DNA of 6,609 nucleotides from an uncultured Oscillospiraceae bacterium. Lineage in GTDB: Bacteria > Bacillota > Clostridia > Oscillospirales > Acutalibacteraceae. Position numbers and translations under genes: made by a program. The notes beneath the pieces are model-generated. The model was not told the origin of the DNA. It made no database searches and saw only the letters and a program-made list of their open reading frames with translations. Numbering within the stretch: position 1 is the stretch's first letter; the number at the start of each line of letters is the position of its first letter. Below, one piece after another: positions 1 to 5,568 of this stretch. The DNA is taken from NCBI GenBank assembly GCA_900552285.1, contig URYV01000084.1:1-6609 (forward strand), written 5' to 3'.

Positions 1-341
1 TGGCGGCTCAATGCTGCGAGCATCTCAACCGTGCGATAATCACCGAAAGAGAAGCCGCAAAAGGCCTTGACATTGTTAACGTTATTCCTCAGCCCAAGGC
101 CGGAGGCTCCTTTGCCACCGCAGCCTACAATGCCTTTAAAGACCCTGTTGCTCTTGAAGAAATCCGTGCCGACGCAGGTCTTGACATCGGAGGAACGCTT
201 ATCGGTATGCACCTTAAAAAGGTCGCCGTTCCTCTAAAGCTGACGGTGAGAAAAATCGGCGAGGCAAACCTCACCGCCGCGCGGGTCAGACCGAAATTCA
301 TCGGCGGCTGCCGAGCGGTCTACGACGAGAATATGTTATAA
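1..341 (+). CDS. YwlG/UPF0340 (DUF436, TIGR01440-type) family protein, 3' part
   Basis: The reading frame is open from base 3 to a TAA at 339-341 and gives the last 112 residues of a protein whose 5' end lies outside the window. The family is usually about 180-190 residues, so roughly the last 60% is present. Recognisable family features are QCCEHLNRA near the start of the fragment, a GGSFATAAYNAFKDP stretch, then DIGGTLIGMHLK, and near the end TAARVRPKFIGGCRAVYDE. These conserved Cys, His and Gly blocks are typical of the Bacillus YwlG family. The biochemical function of that family is not established, so none is assigned. It is the only plus-strand gene in the window and converges on the minus-strand hydrogenase operon, from which it is separated by a terminator. 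It is probably unrelated to hydrogen metabolism. Confidence 0.88.
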   Translation, partial: AAQCCEHLNRAIITEREAAKGLDIVNVIPQPKAGGSFATAAYNAFKDPVALEEIRADAGLDIGGTLIGMHLKKVAVPLKLTVRKIGEANLTAARVRPKFIGGCRAVYDENML

Positions 342-349
342 AAAGCAAA

Positions 350-395
350 AGATGCCCTTGAAACTTAAATTCGAGTTTTCAAAGGCATCTTTTTT
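350..395. terminator. Bidirectional rho-independent terminator between convergent genes
   Basis: The arms AGATGCC (350-356) and GGCATCT (384-390) pair perfectly. After one C/A mismatch the stem continues with TTGAAA (358-363) pairing TTTCAA (377-382), which leaves a short A/T-rich loop. On the plus strand the stem is followed by a T run (390-395). On the minus strand it is followed by TTTTGCTTTT. It starts nine bases after the stop of the YwlG-type gene and ends 16 bases beyond the stop of the small minus-strand gene, so it probably serves both. Confidence 0.85.
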
Positions 396-405
396 GTTTT
401 TGCAT

Positions 406-585
406 TTATTTCATCATACAATGAACGTTGTCCATAAAGTCGCCCACGGCCTTGACCGCCTTCGAGGCCTGCTTTTTAAAGGACTTTTTGTTTGTGCAAT
501 AGGCAATTCCGCCGGCAACGCTGCCCATAACGCCGAGCATTATTCCTGCGCCCATGCCCTTGGCAAATCCCATTTTTCCGAGCAT
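406..585 (-). CDS. Small glycine-rich single-pass membrane protein, unknown function
   Basis: A 59-residue protein starting at the ATG at 585-583, which follows a strong AAAGGAGG ribosome binding site at about 592-600. The same frame is open back to an ATG at 645, but that start lies inside the preceding terminator hairpin and has no good ribosome site, so the inner start is preferred. Residues about 6-29 form a glycine-rich hydrophobic segment (Gly at 6, 10, 12, 14, 18, 21, 25 and 26), probably one membrane helix with helix-packing small residues. It is followed by Cys30 and a lysine-rich amphipathic stretch (residues 33-50). This layout resembles YtxH-like small membrane proteins in general form only, and no family is claimed. 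It lies beyond the hydrogenase terminator, so it is probably transcribed separately. Confidence 0.7.
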   Translation of the reverse strand: MLGKMGFAKGMGAGIMLGVMGSVAGGIAYCTNKKSFKKQASKAVKAVGDFMDNVHCMMK

Positions 586-613
586 TTTCTTTCCTCCTTT
601 GTTTTTTTCAACA

Positions 614-642
614 ATATTATTTCCCGAAAATGATTTTTTAAG
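614..642 (-). promoter_or_regulatory. Weak candidate promoter for the small membrane protein gene
   Basis: Reading the minus strand, TAATAT (619-614) could be a -10 box, about 14 bases before the ribosome binding site. The region 16-20 bases further upstream (TTGCTTAAAA, about 645-636) offers only a partial -35 match. A separate promoter is expected because a strong terminator lies just upstream. The sequence match itself is poor. Confidence 0.25.
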
Positions 643-643
643 C

Positions 644-676
644 AAAAAGTCCGATTGATTTTCAATCGGACTTTTT
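644..676 (-). terminator. Rho-independent terminator of the hydrogenase operon
   Basis: A perfect 15-base inverted repeat: AAAAAGTCCGATTGA (644-658) pairs with TCAATCGGACTTTTT (662-676) around a 3-base loop. On the minus strand the hairpin begins 14 bases after the TAA of the group B hydrogenase gene and ends in a T run followed by GCTT. The symmetrical A and T tracts mean it could also work in the plus direction. It marks the likely 3' end of the operon that begins at or upstream of the ferredoxin genes. Confidence 0.92.
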
Positions 677-690
677 CAATGCTTTTTGAT

Positions 691-2115
691 TTATTTGAGA
701 ACCGAAATGGCGTCGGAAATGGTCTTTTCCATAGCCTCGCGGCCGTATCTGTCGACCTTGGCCTTGTTGATTTCACCGTGGGTCAGACAGCCGGCACCGC
801 CGATGCAGCCGCCGACGCAGGCCATACCTTCGATAAAGTTTGCGTCGAGCTTGCCCTTGCTCTTTTTGAGAAGAGCCATTCGGCAGGTCTCGATTCCGTC
901 GCAGGAAACGGCTTTAAGCTCGAAATCTTGCTCACCGTGCTCCTTGAGTCCCTGTGCCACGGCGTCGGCAAGGCCTCCGCAGCGGGCGAAAATTCTTCCG
1001 AAATAGGAGGCGTTGTCAAGCACGCCCTCCTCAAGGGTGGTTATGTCGATGTCCTTGCTGTCGAAAAGCGCCTGAAGCTCCTCAAAGGTCATTGCCGCGT
1101 CAACATATGGCTTGACCTCGTCCTTTTGAACCTCGGCCTTCTTTGCGGTGCAGGGTCCGATAAAGACGATCTTGCAGGGCGCCTCATGCTCCTTAATATA
1201 CTTGGAGATGGTGGCCATGGGAGACAAGTTGTGAGAAACAAAGGGCTTAAGGTCGGGGAAGGATTTTTCGATATAGCTTACAAAGGCGGGGCAGCAGGAG
1301 CTTGTTAAGAACTGCTTTTCGGCAAGCTCTCTCGACTCGGCGTCGGCAACCATGTCGGCACCGAGAGCCGCCTCGACAACGGTGTGGAAGCCGAGTTCCT
1401 TAAGCCCGGTTATGACCTGCCCAAGCTTTGCATAGGTAAACTGACTTGAAATTGCGGGGGCAACCACGGCATATACTTTATACTTTTTGTTGTTATCGCT
1501 CTTTTTGATTATGTCGATAACGTCAAGAATATAGGACTTGTCGGTTATGGCGCCGAAGGGGCACTGATAAACGCAGGCGCCGCAGGATATGCACTTGTCG
1601 TTGTCAATGGAGGCCGCCTTGTTCTCGTTCATCTTAATGGCCTTAATTTTGCAGGCGTTTTCACAGGGACGGCGGCGGCTTATAATGGCGGTGTAGGGGC
1701 AGACCTTGGAACAGGCTCCGCACTCCTTACATTTTGACTTATCGATATGCGCCACATGATTGTGGTCAAAAGAAATGGCGCCGAAACGGCAAACATCCTC
1801 ACATCTGTGGGCAAGACAGCCGCGGCAGGTGTTGGTGACCTCGTATCCGCCCATGGGGCATTCGTCGCAGGCGGTTTCGATAACCTCGATGACATTTCGG
1901 TTGTCTATGTCTCCGCCCATGGCAAGCTTGACTCGCTCGCTTAAAATGGCGCGTTCCTTATAAACGCAGCATCTCATGGTCGGGGTGTTTCCCGGCACGA
2001 TGATTTTGGGAATGTCGAGCACCTTTTCAAGCAGCGTGTCATTCCACGCAAGCCGTGCGACCTCACGGAGCACCTTATATTTAAGATGCTGTACCTTTGT
2101 ATCAAATTTTCTCAT
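691..2115 (-). CDS. Group B [FeFe]-hydrogenase, monomeric, ferredoxin-type Fe-S N-terminus
   Basis: 474 residues; probably catalyses reversible H2 formation at an H-cluster in the cytoplasm. The N-terminal half carries the MRCCVYKERAI block (residues 47-57) familiar from group B (TIGR04105-type) enzymes. It is followed by cysteine motifs at 83/86, 97/100/105/109, 129/132/135/139, 151/155 and 175/178/181/185, enough for at least three [4Fe-4S] clusters. The H-cluster domain (about 213-445) has L1 TSSCCPAF (Cys274 relay, Cys275 ligand), L2 GPCTAKKAE (Cys322) and L3 EGMACVGGC (Cys433, Cys437). Relay residues Glu260, Glu263 and Ser298 are present. The ATG at 2115 follows a GGGAGGA site. It lies 32 bases after the phosphatase gene and is last before the terminator. 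The electron partner is inferred to be ferredoxin, since no NAD-binding subunit is linked. The group B assignment is by motif; it resembles R. albus HydA2 in context. Confidence 0.93.
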   Translation of the reverse strand: MRKFDTKVQHLKYKVLREVARLAWNDTLLEKVLDIPKIIVPGNTPTMRCCVYKERAILSERVKLAMGGDIDNRNVIEVIETACDECPMGGYEVTNTCRGCLAHRCEDVCRFGAISFDHNHVAHIDKSKCKECGACSKVCPYTAIISRRRPCENACKIKAIKMNENKAASIDNDKCISCGACVYQCPFGAITDKSYILDVIDIIKKSDNNKKYKVYAVVAPAISSQFTYAKLGQVITGLKELGFHTVVEAALGADMVADAESRELAEKQFLTSSCCPAFVSYIEKSFPDLKPFVSHNLSPMATISKYIKEHEAPCKIVFIGPCTAKKAEVQKDEVKPYVDAAMTFEELQALFDSKDIDITTLEEGVLDNASYFGRIFARCGGLADAVAQGLKEHGEQDFELKAVSCDGIETCRMALLKKSKGKLDANFIEGMACVGGCIGGAGCLTHGEINKAKVDRYGREAMEKTISDAISVLK

Positions 2116-2147
2116 AAAATCCTCCCTCGCCGTCTCAAAAACGACTG

Positions 2148-3320
2148 TTAGAAATAACTTACCTTAATTCGCTTGCCCATTTTCTTAAGGCAATCCGAAA
2201 GCTCGGTCACCAAATTCATTTTAATGTTGAAATTTATGGGCAGATCGGGGTTCTGATGAGCGGGGTTGACCGCCCGACCCACAAAAAAGTTTATGTCGGT
2301 GGCTTCCTCAAAAAGCATTCGCGCAATGAGCGAGGCACCGTCCCGCTGAACGCTCCATTGACCGTATTTTTCGTTGTCTCCAAGAGCGTCCTCGGCATAT
2401 TCGATGACCTTATTTATTGTTATGACACCTTCGGTGACAAGGTCAACGCCTTCAATTTCGGCAATTGGCGGAACGTCGCTGCGCTCGAAGCTCAGACTCG
2501 CTTTAAGCGGCTTTCCGAGATATTTTGCCGCAATCGAAGATGTGGTGCCGCCGCATATAATGTGCTTGCCTTCCTTGGAGAAGAACAGAGACATCATGCG
2601 GTCGCAGTCGTCGCGGTTTCTCGGAGGGCCGAACAAAAGGTTCATGGGCTCTCTTTTTCTTATACGCACAACGCAGGCCGTGGCGTCGTCGCCGGGGTGA
2701 TAGCCGTATTGCTTGTCGCATTCGTCCACAAGCATGGTGGAAAGAGTTTTTGCGGTGTATCCCACATGGGCTATGGTTTTCATAAATTCGGCAATGTCCT
2801 CCCTTTTCCAGCCGAAATTATAGGCAAGTCCTATTCCGGCATGGGGACAGCCGTCGCTCATGGCGATGAAAATGTCGTTTTCCTGAAGCTTTATGACCGA
2901 TTTATATATCTTTTTCCCGTCGATGTTAAGCTCGCTTTTGGGATAATCGTAAATTTCGCAGTCCCTTATCCATATGACAAGAGGATTGTCATACTGTATA
3001 AGCTCGACGGTGGAATTGTCGATGATATGGATAATTGTGAAGGTGGAATAAGCCACTCCCCGCTCGGAGCAAATGGGAAGTGTGGCCGCAATGGTGGACA
3101 CACATTCCTCGAGAGCAAGCCCCTCGGCCATCATAGTTGAGATTATTTTGGAGGTGAGCGTCGACAGAATACTCGCTTTTACCCCGCTCCCCAGCCCGTC
3201 GGCAAGGACGATAACGGTGGAGTTTTCGTTTTGCTCGATAATGTCCACATGATCGCCGCAAAGCTGTTCGCCCTCGTGATTTATGCTTTTCCAGCCTATA
3301 TCCGCGCAAAGATTATTCAT
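2148..3320 (-). CDS. SpoIIE/PP2C-type protein serine phosphatase linked to HydS
   Basis: 390 residues, soluble. Residues about 1-220 form a PP2C-like SpoIIE-family phosphatase domain. The metal-binding acidic motifs are GDHV (Asp23), VLADGLGSG (Asp41), AMSDGCPHAG (Asp156) and PGDDATACVVRI (Asp211, Asp212). All are intact, so activity as a Mn/Mg-dependent Ser/Thr phosphatase is expected. Residues about 225-390 form a second region not recognised, with an ICGGTTSSIAAKYLG motif at 255-269. There is no membrane segment, unlike sporulation SpoIIE. The ATG at 3320 overlaps the end of hydS by 8 bases (ATGAATAA), indicating translational coupling. An AAGGAG site lies ten bases upstream, inside a small hairpin. 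Context makes it the likely output enzyme of the HydS sensor, as in phosphatase-linked group C hydrogenases. Its substrate is unknown; an anti-anti-sigma (STAS) protein is one guess. Confidence 0.88.
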   Translation of the reverse strand: MNNLCADIGWKSINHEGEQLCGDHVDIIEQNENSTVIVLADGLGSGVKASILSTLTSKIISTMMAEGLALEECVSTIAATLPICSERGVAYSTFTIIHIIDNSTVELIQYDNPLVIWIRDCEIYDYPKSELNIDGKKIYKSVIKLQENDIFIAMSDGCPHAGIGLAYNFGWKREDIAEFMKTIAHVGYTAKTLSTMLVDECDKQYGYHPGDDATACVVRIRKREPMNLLFGPPRNRDDCDRMMSLFFSKEGKHIICGGTTSSIAAKYLGKPLKASLSFERSDVPPIAEIEGVDLVTEGVITINKVIEYAEDALGDNEKYGQWSVQRDGASLIARMLFEEATDINFFVGRAVNPAHQNPDLPINFNIKMNLVTELSDCLKKMGKRIKVSYF

Positions 3321-4986
3321 CGTTTATCGACTCCTTAAGCTTGGTTAAGGCAATCTTGGTTTCGGCGGCAGTCTCGCCCAGAAGAGAGGCAATGTCCTGA
3401 ACAATACGCATCTGTCTGTCCACAACGCGGTCGGCGATTTCCACCGTCTGGCGGCTTATGCTTTCCTTCTTTTCACGCTGAACCTCTTCTTCGGTCACGT
3501 CGCGCATGATACATACAAGAAGCCGATATTCCTTATCGTATACAATGGTCTCTTCCACATATTTTTCATATTCGGCAAGATAAACCCGCTTGTTGTGCAA
3601 ATCCCTGCCCGAACTTAAAACCTTAACAAAATCCGCCGGGTCGAGCACGCGCACCACCTGATCCCCCATTATATCTGAGGCATAGCGAATGTTAAGAATT
3701 TTGAGAGCCGCCTTGTTTATCTGCTGAACCTCGAGCTTTTCGTTAAGCACAATGAGGCCGTTGGGAGTATTTCTCGTAATGGTGTCGGAGAAATTCTCGG
3801 CCTTGTCCTTAAGATAGGGCAGACACATGGAAATCTCGGCCTTTCCGTGATAAATCGCGACGGCCTTTTCGCGGCAGGTATTATATCCGCAGGAGCCGCA
3901 GTTAAGCTCGTCGGAGGGCTTGGTCTTTCCCATTTGAAGAAGAATTTCCCTTATCTCGTTTTCCGACGGAGGCAAAAGGCGTCGCTCGATAACGGTAAAA
4001 TCCTTGCCGAGGGAGCGGCGGTCGGGCTGCTCGACCTCGAAATCCTCCTTGCCGGCAAACTTTGCCACCGACACGAAGTCCTTAACGGGCGAACGGTGGA
4101 ATTTTTCCATAACGGGGCCGCCGACGCAGCTTCCCGCGCAGGCCGACATCTCAATAAAGCAATGATGAATTTTTCCGCTTTCGATGTCCTTTAAGGCGGC
4201 AATGCAGTTTTCGGTTCCGTCAATGGCCATATAGGTGTAATCGGGATTATCCTTGGTCATGGTCTTTAATATTCCGCCGGTGGTGGGGAAAAATCTCGCC
4301 CGGCTGTGCTCGTTTTGGTCGAGTTCCCTTTTAAGCTCGATGTTTTCGGCCTTGAGCCACGCAGTCAGCTCGTCGAAGGTGAGCACCGCGTCCACAAAGC
4401 CCTCATAATTCTGAGCCTCGTCCTTTTTTGCGACGCAGGGGCCGATAAAGACCGTTTTTGCGTCGGGATAACGCCTTTTTATGTCCTGGCAATGAGCCTG
4501 CATGGGCGAAATCACGTCGGCGAGAAAATCAAGCTCCTCGGGGAAATATTTCTGAATGAGCAAGTTGACCGAATGACAGCAGGAGGAAATTATAACGTCC
4601 CTTGTTCCCTCGTCTATCATGCGCTCGTATTCGTTTTTGACAATGGTGGCCCCGACGGCGGTTTCCTCCACGTCGTAGAAACCGATTTGTTTAAGGGCGC
4701 TTTTCATGGCGCCTATTCCCACGCCCTCGTAATTTGCCACAAAGGAGGGTGCAAGACTGACAATGACCGGCTCGCCGCCTTGAAGAAGCACTCTGACCTT
4801 TTCGGTTTCGTCAACTATTTGCTTTGCGTCCTGAGGACATACTACAAAACATTGACCGCACAGAATACATTCGTTTCCGATTATATACGCCTGGTTTCCG
4901 GAAAATCTTATGGATTTCACGGGGCAATGGCGGATACATTTATAACAGTTTTTGCAGTTTGATTTTTTTAAGGTAAGGCAATCCAT
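3313..4986 (-). CDS. hydS: Sensory [FeFe]-hydrogenase HydS (phosphatase-linked group C) with Fe-S and PAS domains
   Basis: 557 residues, cytoplasmic, probable H2 or redox sensor. Domain order: a two-cluster ferredoxin (Cys 11/14/17/21 and 40/43/46/50); an H-cluster domain (about 72-300) with L1 SSCCHSVN (134-141), L2 GPCVAKKDE (182-190) and L3 EMSACAGSC (279-287); a Fes-type [4Fe-4S] domain with Cys363-x2-Cys366-x4-Cys371-x16-Cys388; a PAS domain (about 400-496); and a charged C-terminal helix (about 500-557). There is no kinase or other output domain. Compared with catalytic enzymes, His138 replaces the Pro after the paired cysteines. Gly182 and Ser281 replace the two H-cluster methionines, and Tyr120/Met123 sit where the relay glutamates belong. 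The ATG at 4986 lies 3 bases after the upstream ferredoxin gene with a GGGGGAA site. The symbol follows R. albus HydS; the function is inferred from architecture. Confidence 0.9.
   Translation of the reverse strand: MDCLTLKKSNCKNCYKCIRHCPVKSIRFSGNQAYIIGNECILCGQCFVVCPQDAKQIVDETEKVRVLLQGGEPVIVSLAPSFVANYEGVGIGAMKSALKQIGFYDVEETAVGATIVKNEYERMIDEGTRDVIISSCCHSVNLLIQKYFPEELDFLADVISPMQAHCQDIKRRYPDAKTVFIGPCVAKKDEAQNYEGFVDAVLTFDELTAWLKAENIELKRELDQNEHSRARFFPTTGGILKTMTKDNPDYTYMAIDGTENCIAALKDIESGKIHHCFIEMSACAGSCVGGPVMEKFHRSPVKDFVSVAKFAGKEDFEVEQPDRRSLGKDFTVIERRLLPPSENEIREILLQMGKTKPSDELNCGSCGYNTCREKAVAIYHGKAEISMCLPYLKDKAENFSDTITRNTPNGLIVLNEKLEVQQINKAALKILNIRYASDIMGDQVVRVLDPADFVKVLSSGRDLHNKRVYLAEYEKYVEETIVYDKEYRLLVCIMRDVTEEEVQREKKESISRQTVEIADRVVDRQMRIVQDIASLLGETAAETKIALTKLKESINDE
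3333..3350 (-). promoter_or_regulatory. Inverted repeat covering the phosphatase ribosome binding site
   Basis: CCTTAA (3333-3338) and TTAAGG (3345-3350) form a perfect 6-base inverted repeat around a 6-base loop near the 3' end of hydS. In the minus-strand mRNA, the second arm plus the next bases is UUAAGGAG, the probable ribosome binding site of the phosphatase gene, whose start codon is ten bases further on. Pairing would hide this site until a ribosome translating hydS opens it. The stem is short, so the effect is inferred. Confidence 0.4.
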
Positions 4987-4989
4987 GTA

Positions 4990-5244
4990 TTATTCCCCCG
5001 ATAGCTTTTTTAACACGTTGTCATCAAAAAAACCGTCAAACTTTTCGGGCGTCAGGCCGGTGAAAACCTCATCGTCGATTATGACCGTAACGCCCTCGCG
5101 GTTGCATCTTCCGGTGCAGAAGCTGCCCGCAAGCGTCACCTCGTCGGAAAGAGAAAGCTCGGAAATTTTGGACTGAAAAAGCTCCACAAGGCGCTCCGAG
5201 CCCTTAAGATGGCAGGACGAGCCGACACATATCTGAATTATCAT
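4990..5244 (-). CDS. Thioredoxin-like [2Fe-2S] ferredoxin, second of a tandem pair
   Basis: 84 residues with the cysteine pattern of the thioredoxin-like (NuoE/HydC C-terminal type) [2Fe-2S] fold: Cys6-x4-Cys11 in CVGSSCHLKGS and Cys43-x3-Cys47 in FCTGRC. The N-terminal helical domain of true NuoE (about 160 residues in full) is missing, so this is a stand-alone electron carrier rather than a complex subunit. It is clearly a paralogue of the preceding gene, sharing the GSSCH-KGS and LAG-FC-G-C blocks, with a small insertion (Asn48-Arg49 region) after the last cysteine. Its ATG directly abuts the TAA of that gene, and its own stop lies 3 bases before hydS, so tight co-translation is expected. 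It may carry electrons to or from HydS or the group B hydrogenase; the partner is not shown by the sequence. Confidence 0.87.
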   Translation of the reverse strand: MIIQICVGSSCHLKGSERLVELFQSKISELSLSDEVTLAGSFCTGRCNREGVTVIIDDEVFTGLTPEKFDGFFDDNVLKKLSGE

Positions 5245-5490
5245 TTATTTTTTCACCTTTTGTTTTATTTCCTTTTCGAAAAACTCGTCCACCGTTCCGG
5301 GACTTACCGAAAAGAATTTGTCTCCCACGGTAACGCAGACGCCTTCCTGACATTTACCCATACAGAAGGTTCCCGCAAGTTCGACGCTGCCGCCGAGATC
5401 GTTTTCGGCCACAAGCTCCTGCAGTCTTTCAACCACCACGCGGGAGCCCTTAATGTGGCAGGACGAACCGATACATACCGTTACTTTCAT
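5245..5490 (-). CDS. Thioredoxin-like [2Fe-2S] ferredoxin, first of a tandem pair
   Basis: 81 residues, soluble. The [2Fe-2S] ligands are Cys6-x4-Cys11 in CIGSSCHIKGS and Cys43-x3-Cys47 in FCMGKC; a further Cys52 follows in GVCVTV. This is the compact thioredoxin-like ferredoxin fold related to the C-terminal half of NuoE and HydC, without the N-terminal helices. The basic tail (residues 75-81, KQKVKK) differs from the acidic/neutral tail of its neighbour, so the two may not be interchangeable. The start ATG at 5490 has a strong AGGAGGA site 6-8 bases upstream. It is the first gene after the 88-base gap with the candidate promoter and so probably leads the hydrogenase operon. Its role as a redox carrier is inferred from family and context. 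Confidence 0.88.
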   Translation of the reverse strand: MKVTVCIGSSCHIKGSRVVVERLQELVAENDLGGSVELAGTFCMGKCQEGVCVTVGDKFFSVSPGTVDEFFEKEIKQKVKK

Positions 5491-5516
5491 AAATCTTCCT
5501 CCTAATTTTCGCGAAG

Positions 5517-5568
5517 TGACCCTTCAAAAAAGTCGCTCGTATAGGAAAGTTTATGCCGTGAAGGGTCA
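5517..5568. repeat. 10-bp perfect inverted repeat flanking the candidate promoter, possible operator
   Basis: TGACCCTTCA (5517-5526) and TGAAGGGTCA (5559-5568) are exact reverse complements separated by 32 bases. Their centres are 42 bases apart, about four helical turns. Each arm also has its own partial symmetry, TGA-N4-TCA, and on the minus strand both read TTGA-N4-TCAC. One arm overlaps the candidate -35 box; the other would fall around or just after the transcription start. This is the arrangement expected for a pair of repressor sites. A hairpin in read-through mRNA is the alternative. Confidence 0.45.

Noticed and set aside
586..645. Upstream start at 645 for the small membrane protein (79 residues)
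   Set aside because: The ATG lies within the arm of the hydrogenase terminator and lacks a good ribosome site, while the ATG at 585 has AAAGGAGG at ideal spacing.
655..1308. Long plus-strand open frame opposite the hydrogenase gene (217 codons)
   Set aside because: It is the complement of a strongly supported Fe-S hydrogenase gene, starts inside a terminator and shows no family motif. Similar plus-strand frames at 2256-3140, 4306-4962 and 5876-6337 are rejected for the same reason.
3313..4986. HydS as a second catalytic hydrogenase or as an electron-bifurcating HydA subunit
   Set aside because: The relay glutamates are missing, the Fes and PAS domains are sensory in character, and no NuoF-like HydB subunit is present.
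5508..5515. TTCGCGAA palindrome before the ferredoxin ribosome site
   Set aside because: An 8-base palindrome on its own is too short to call as a site, with no partner copy noticed nearby.
5517..5568. Inverted repeat as a Rex operator
   Set aside because: The Rex consensus is TTGTGAA-N4-TTCACAA, with six bases between TGA and TCA. Here the spacing is four and the outer bases do not match. No other Rex-like palindrome was seen in the gaps.
5517..5568. Inverted repeat as a terminator of the rex-phosphotransferase transcript
   Set aside because: The loop would be 32 bases and no T run follows the second arm on the minus strand; the next bases are CTTCGCG.
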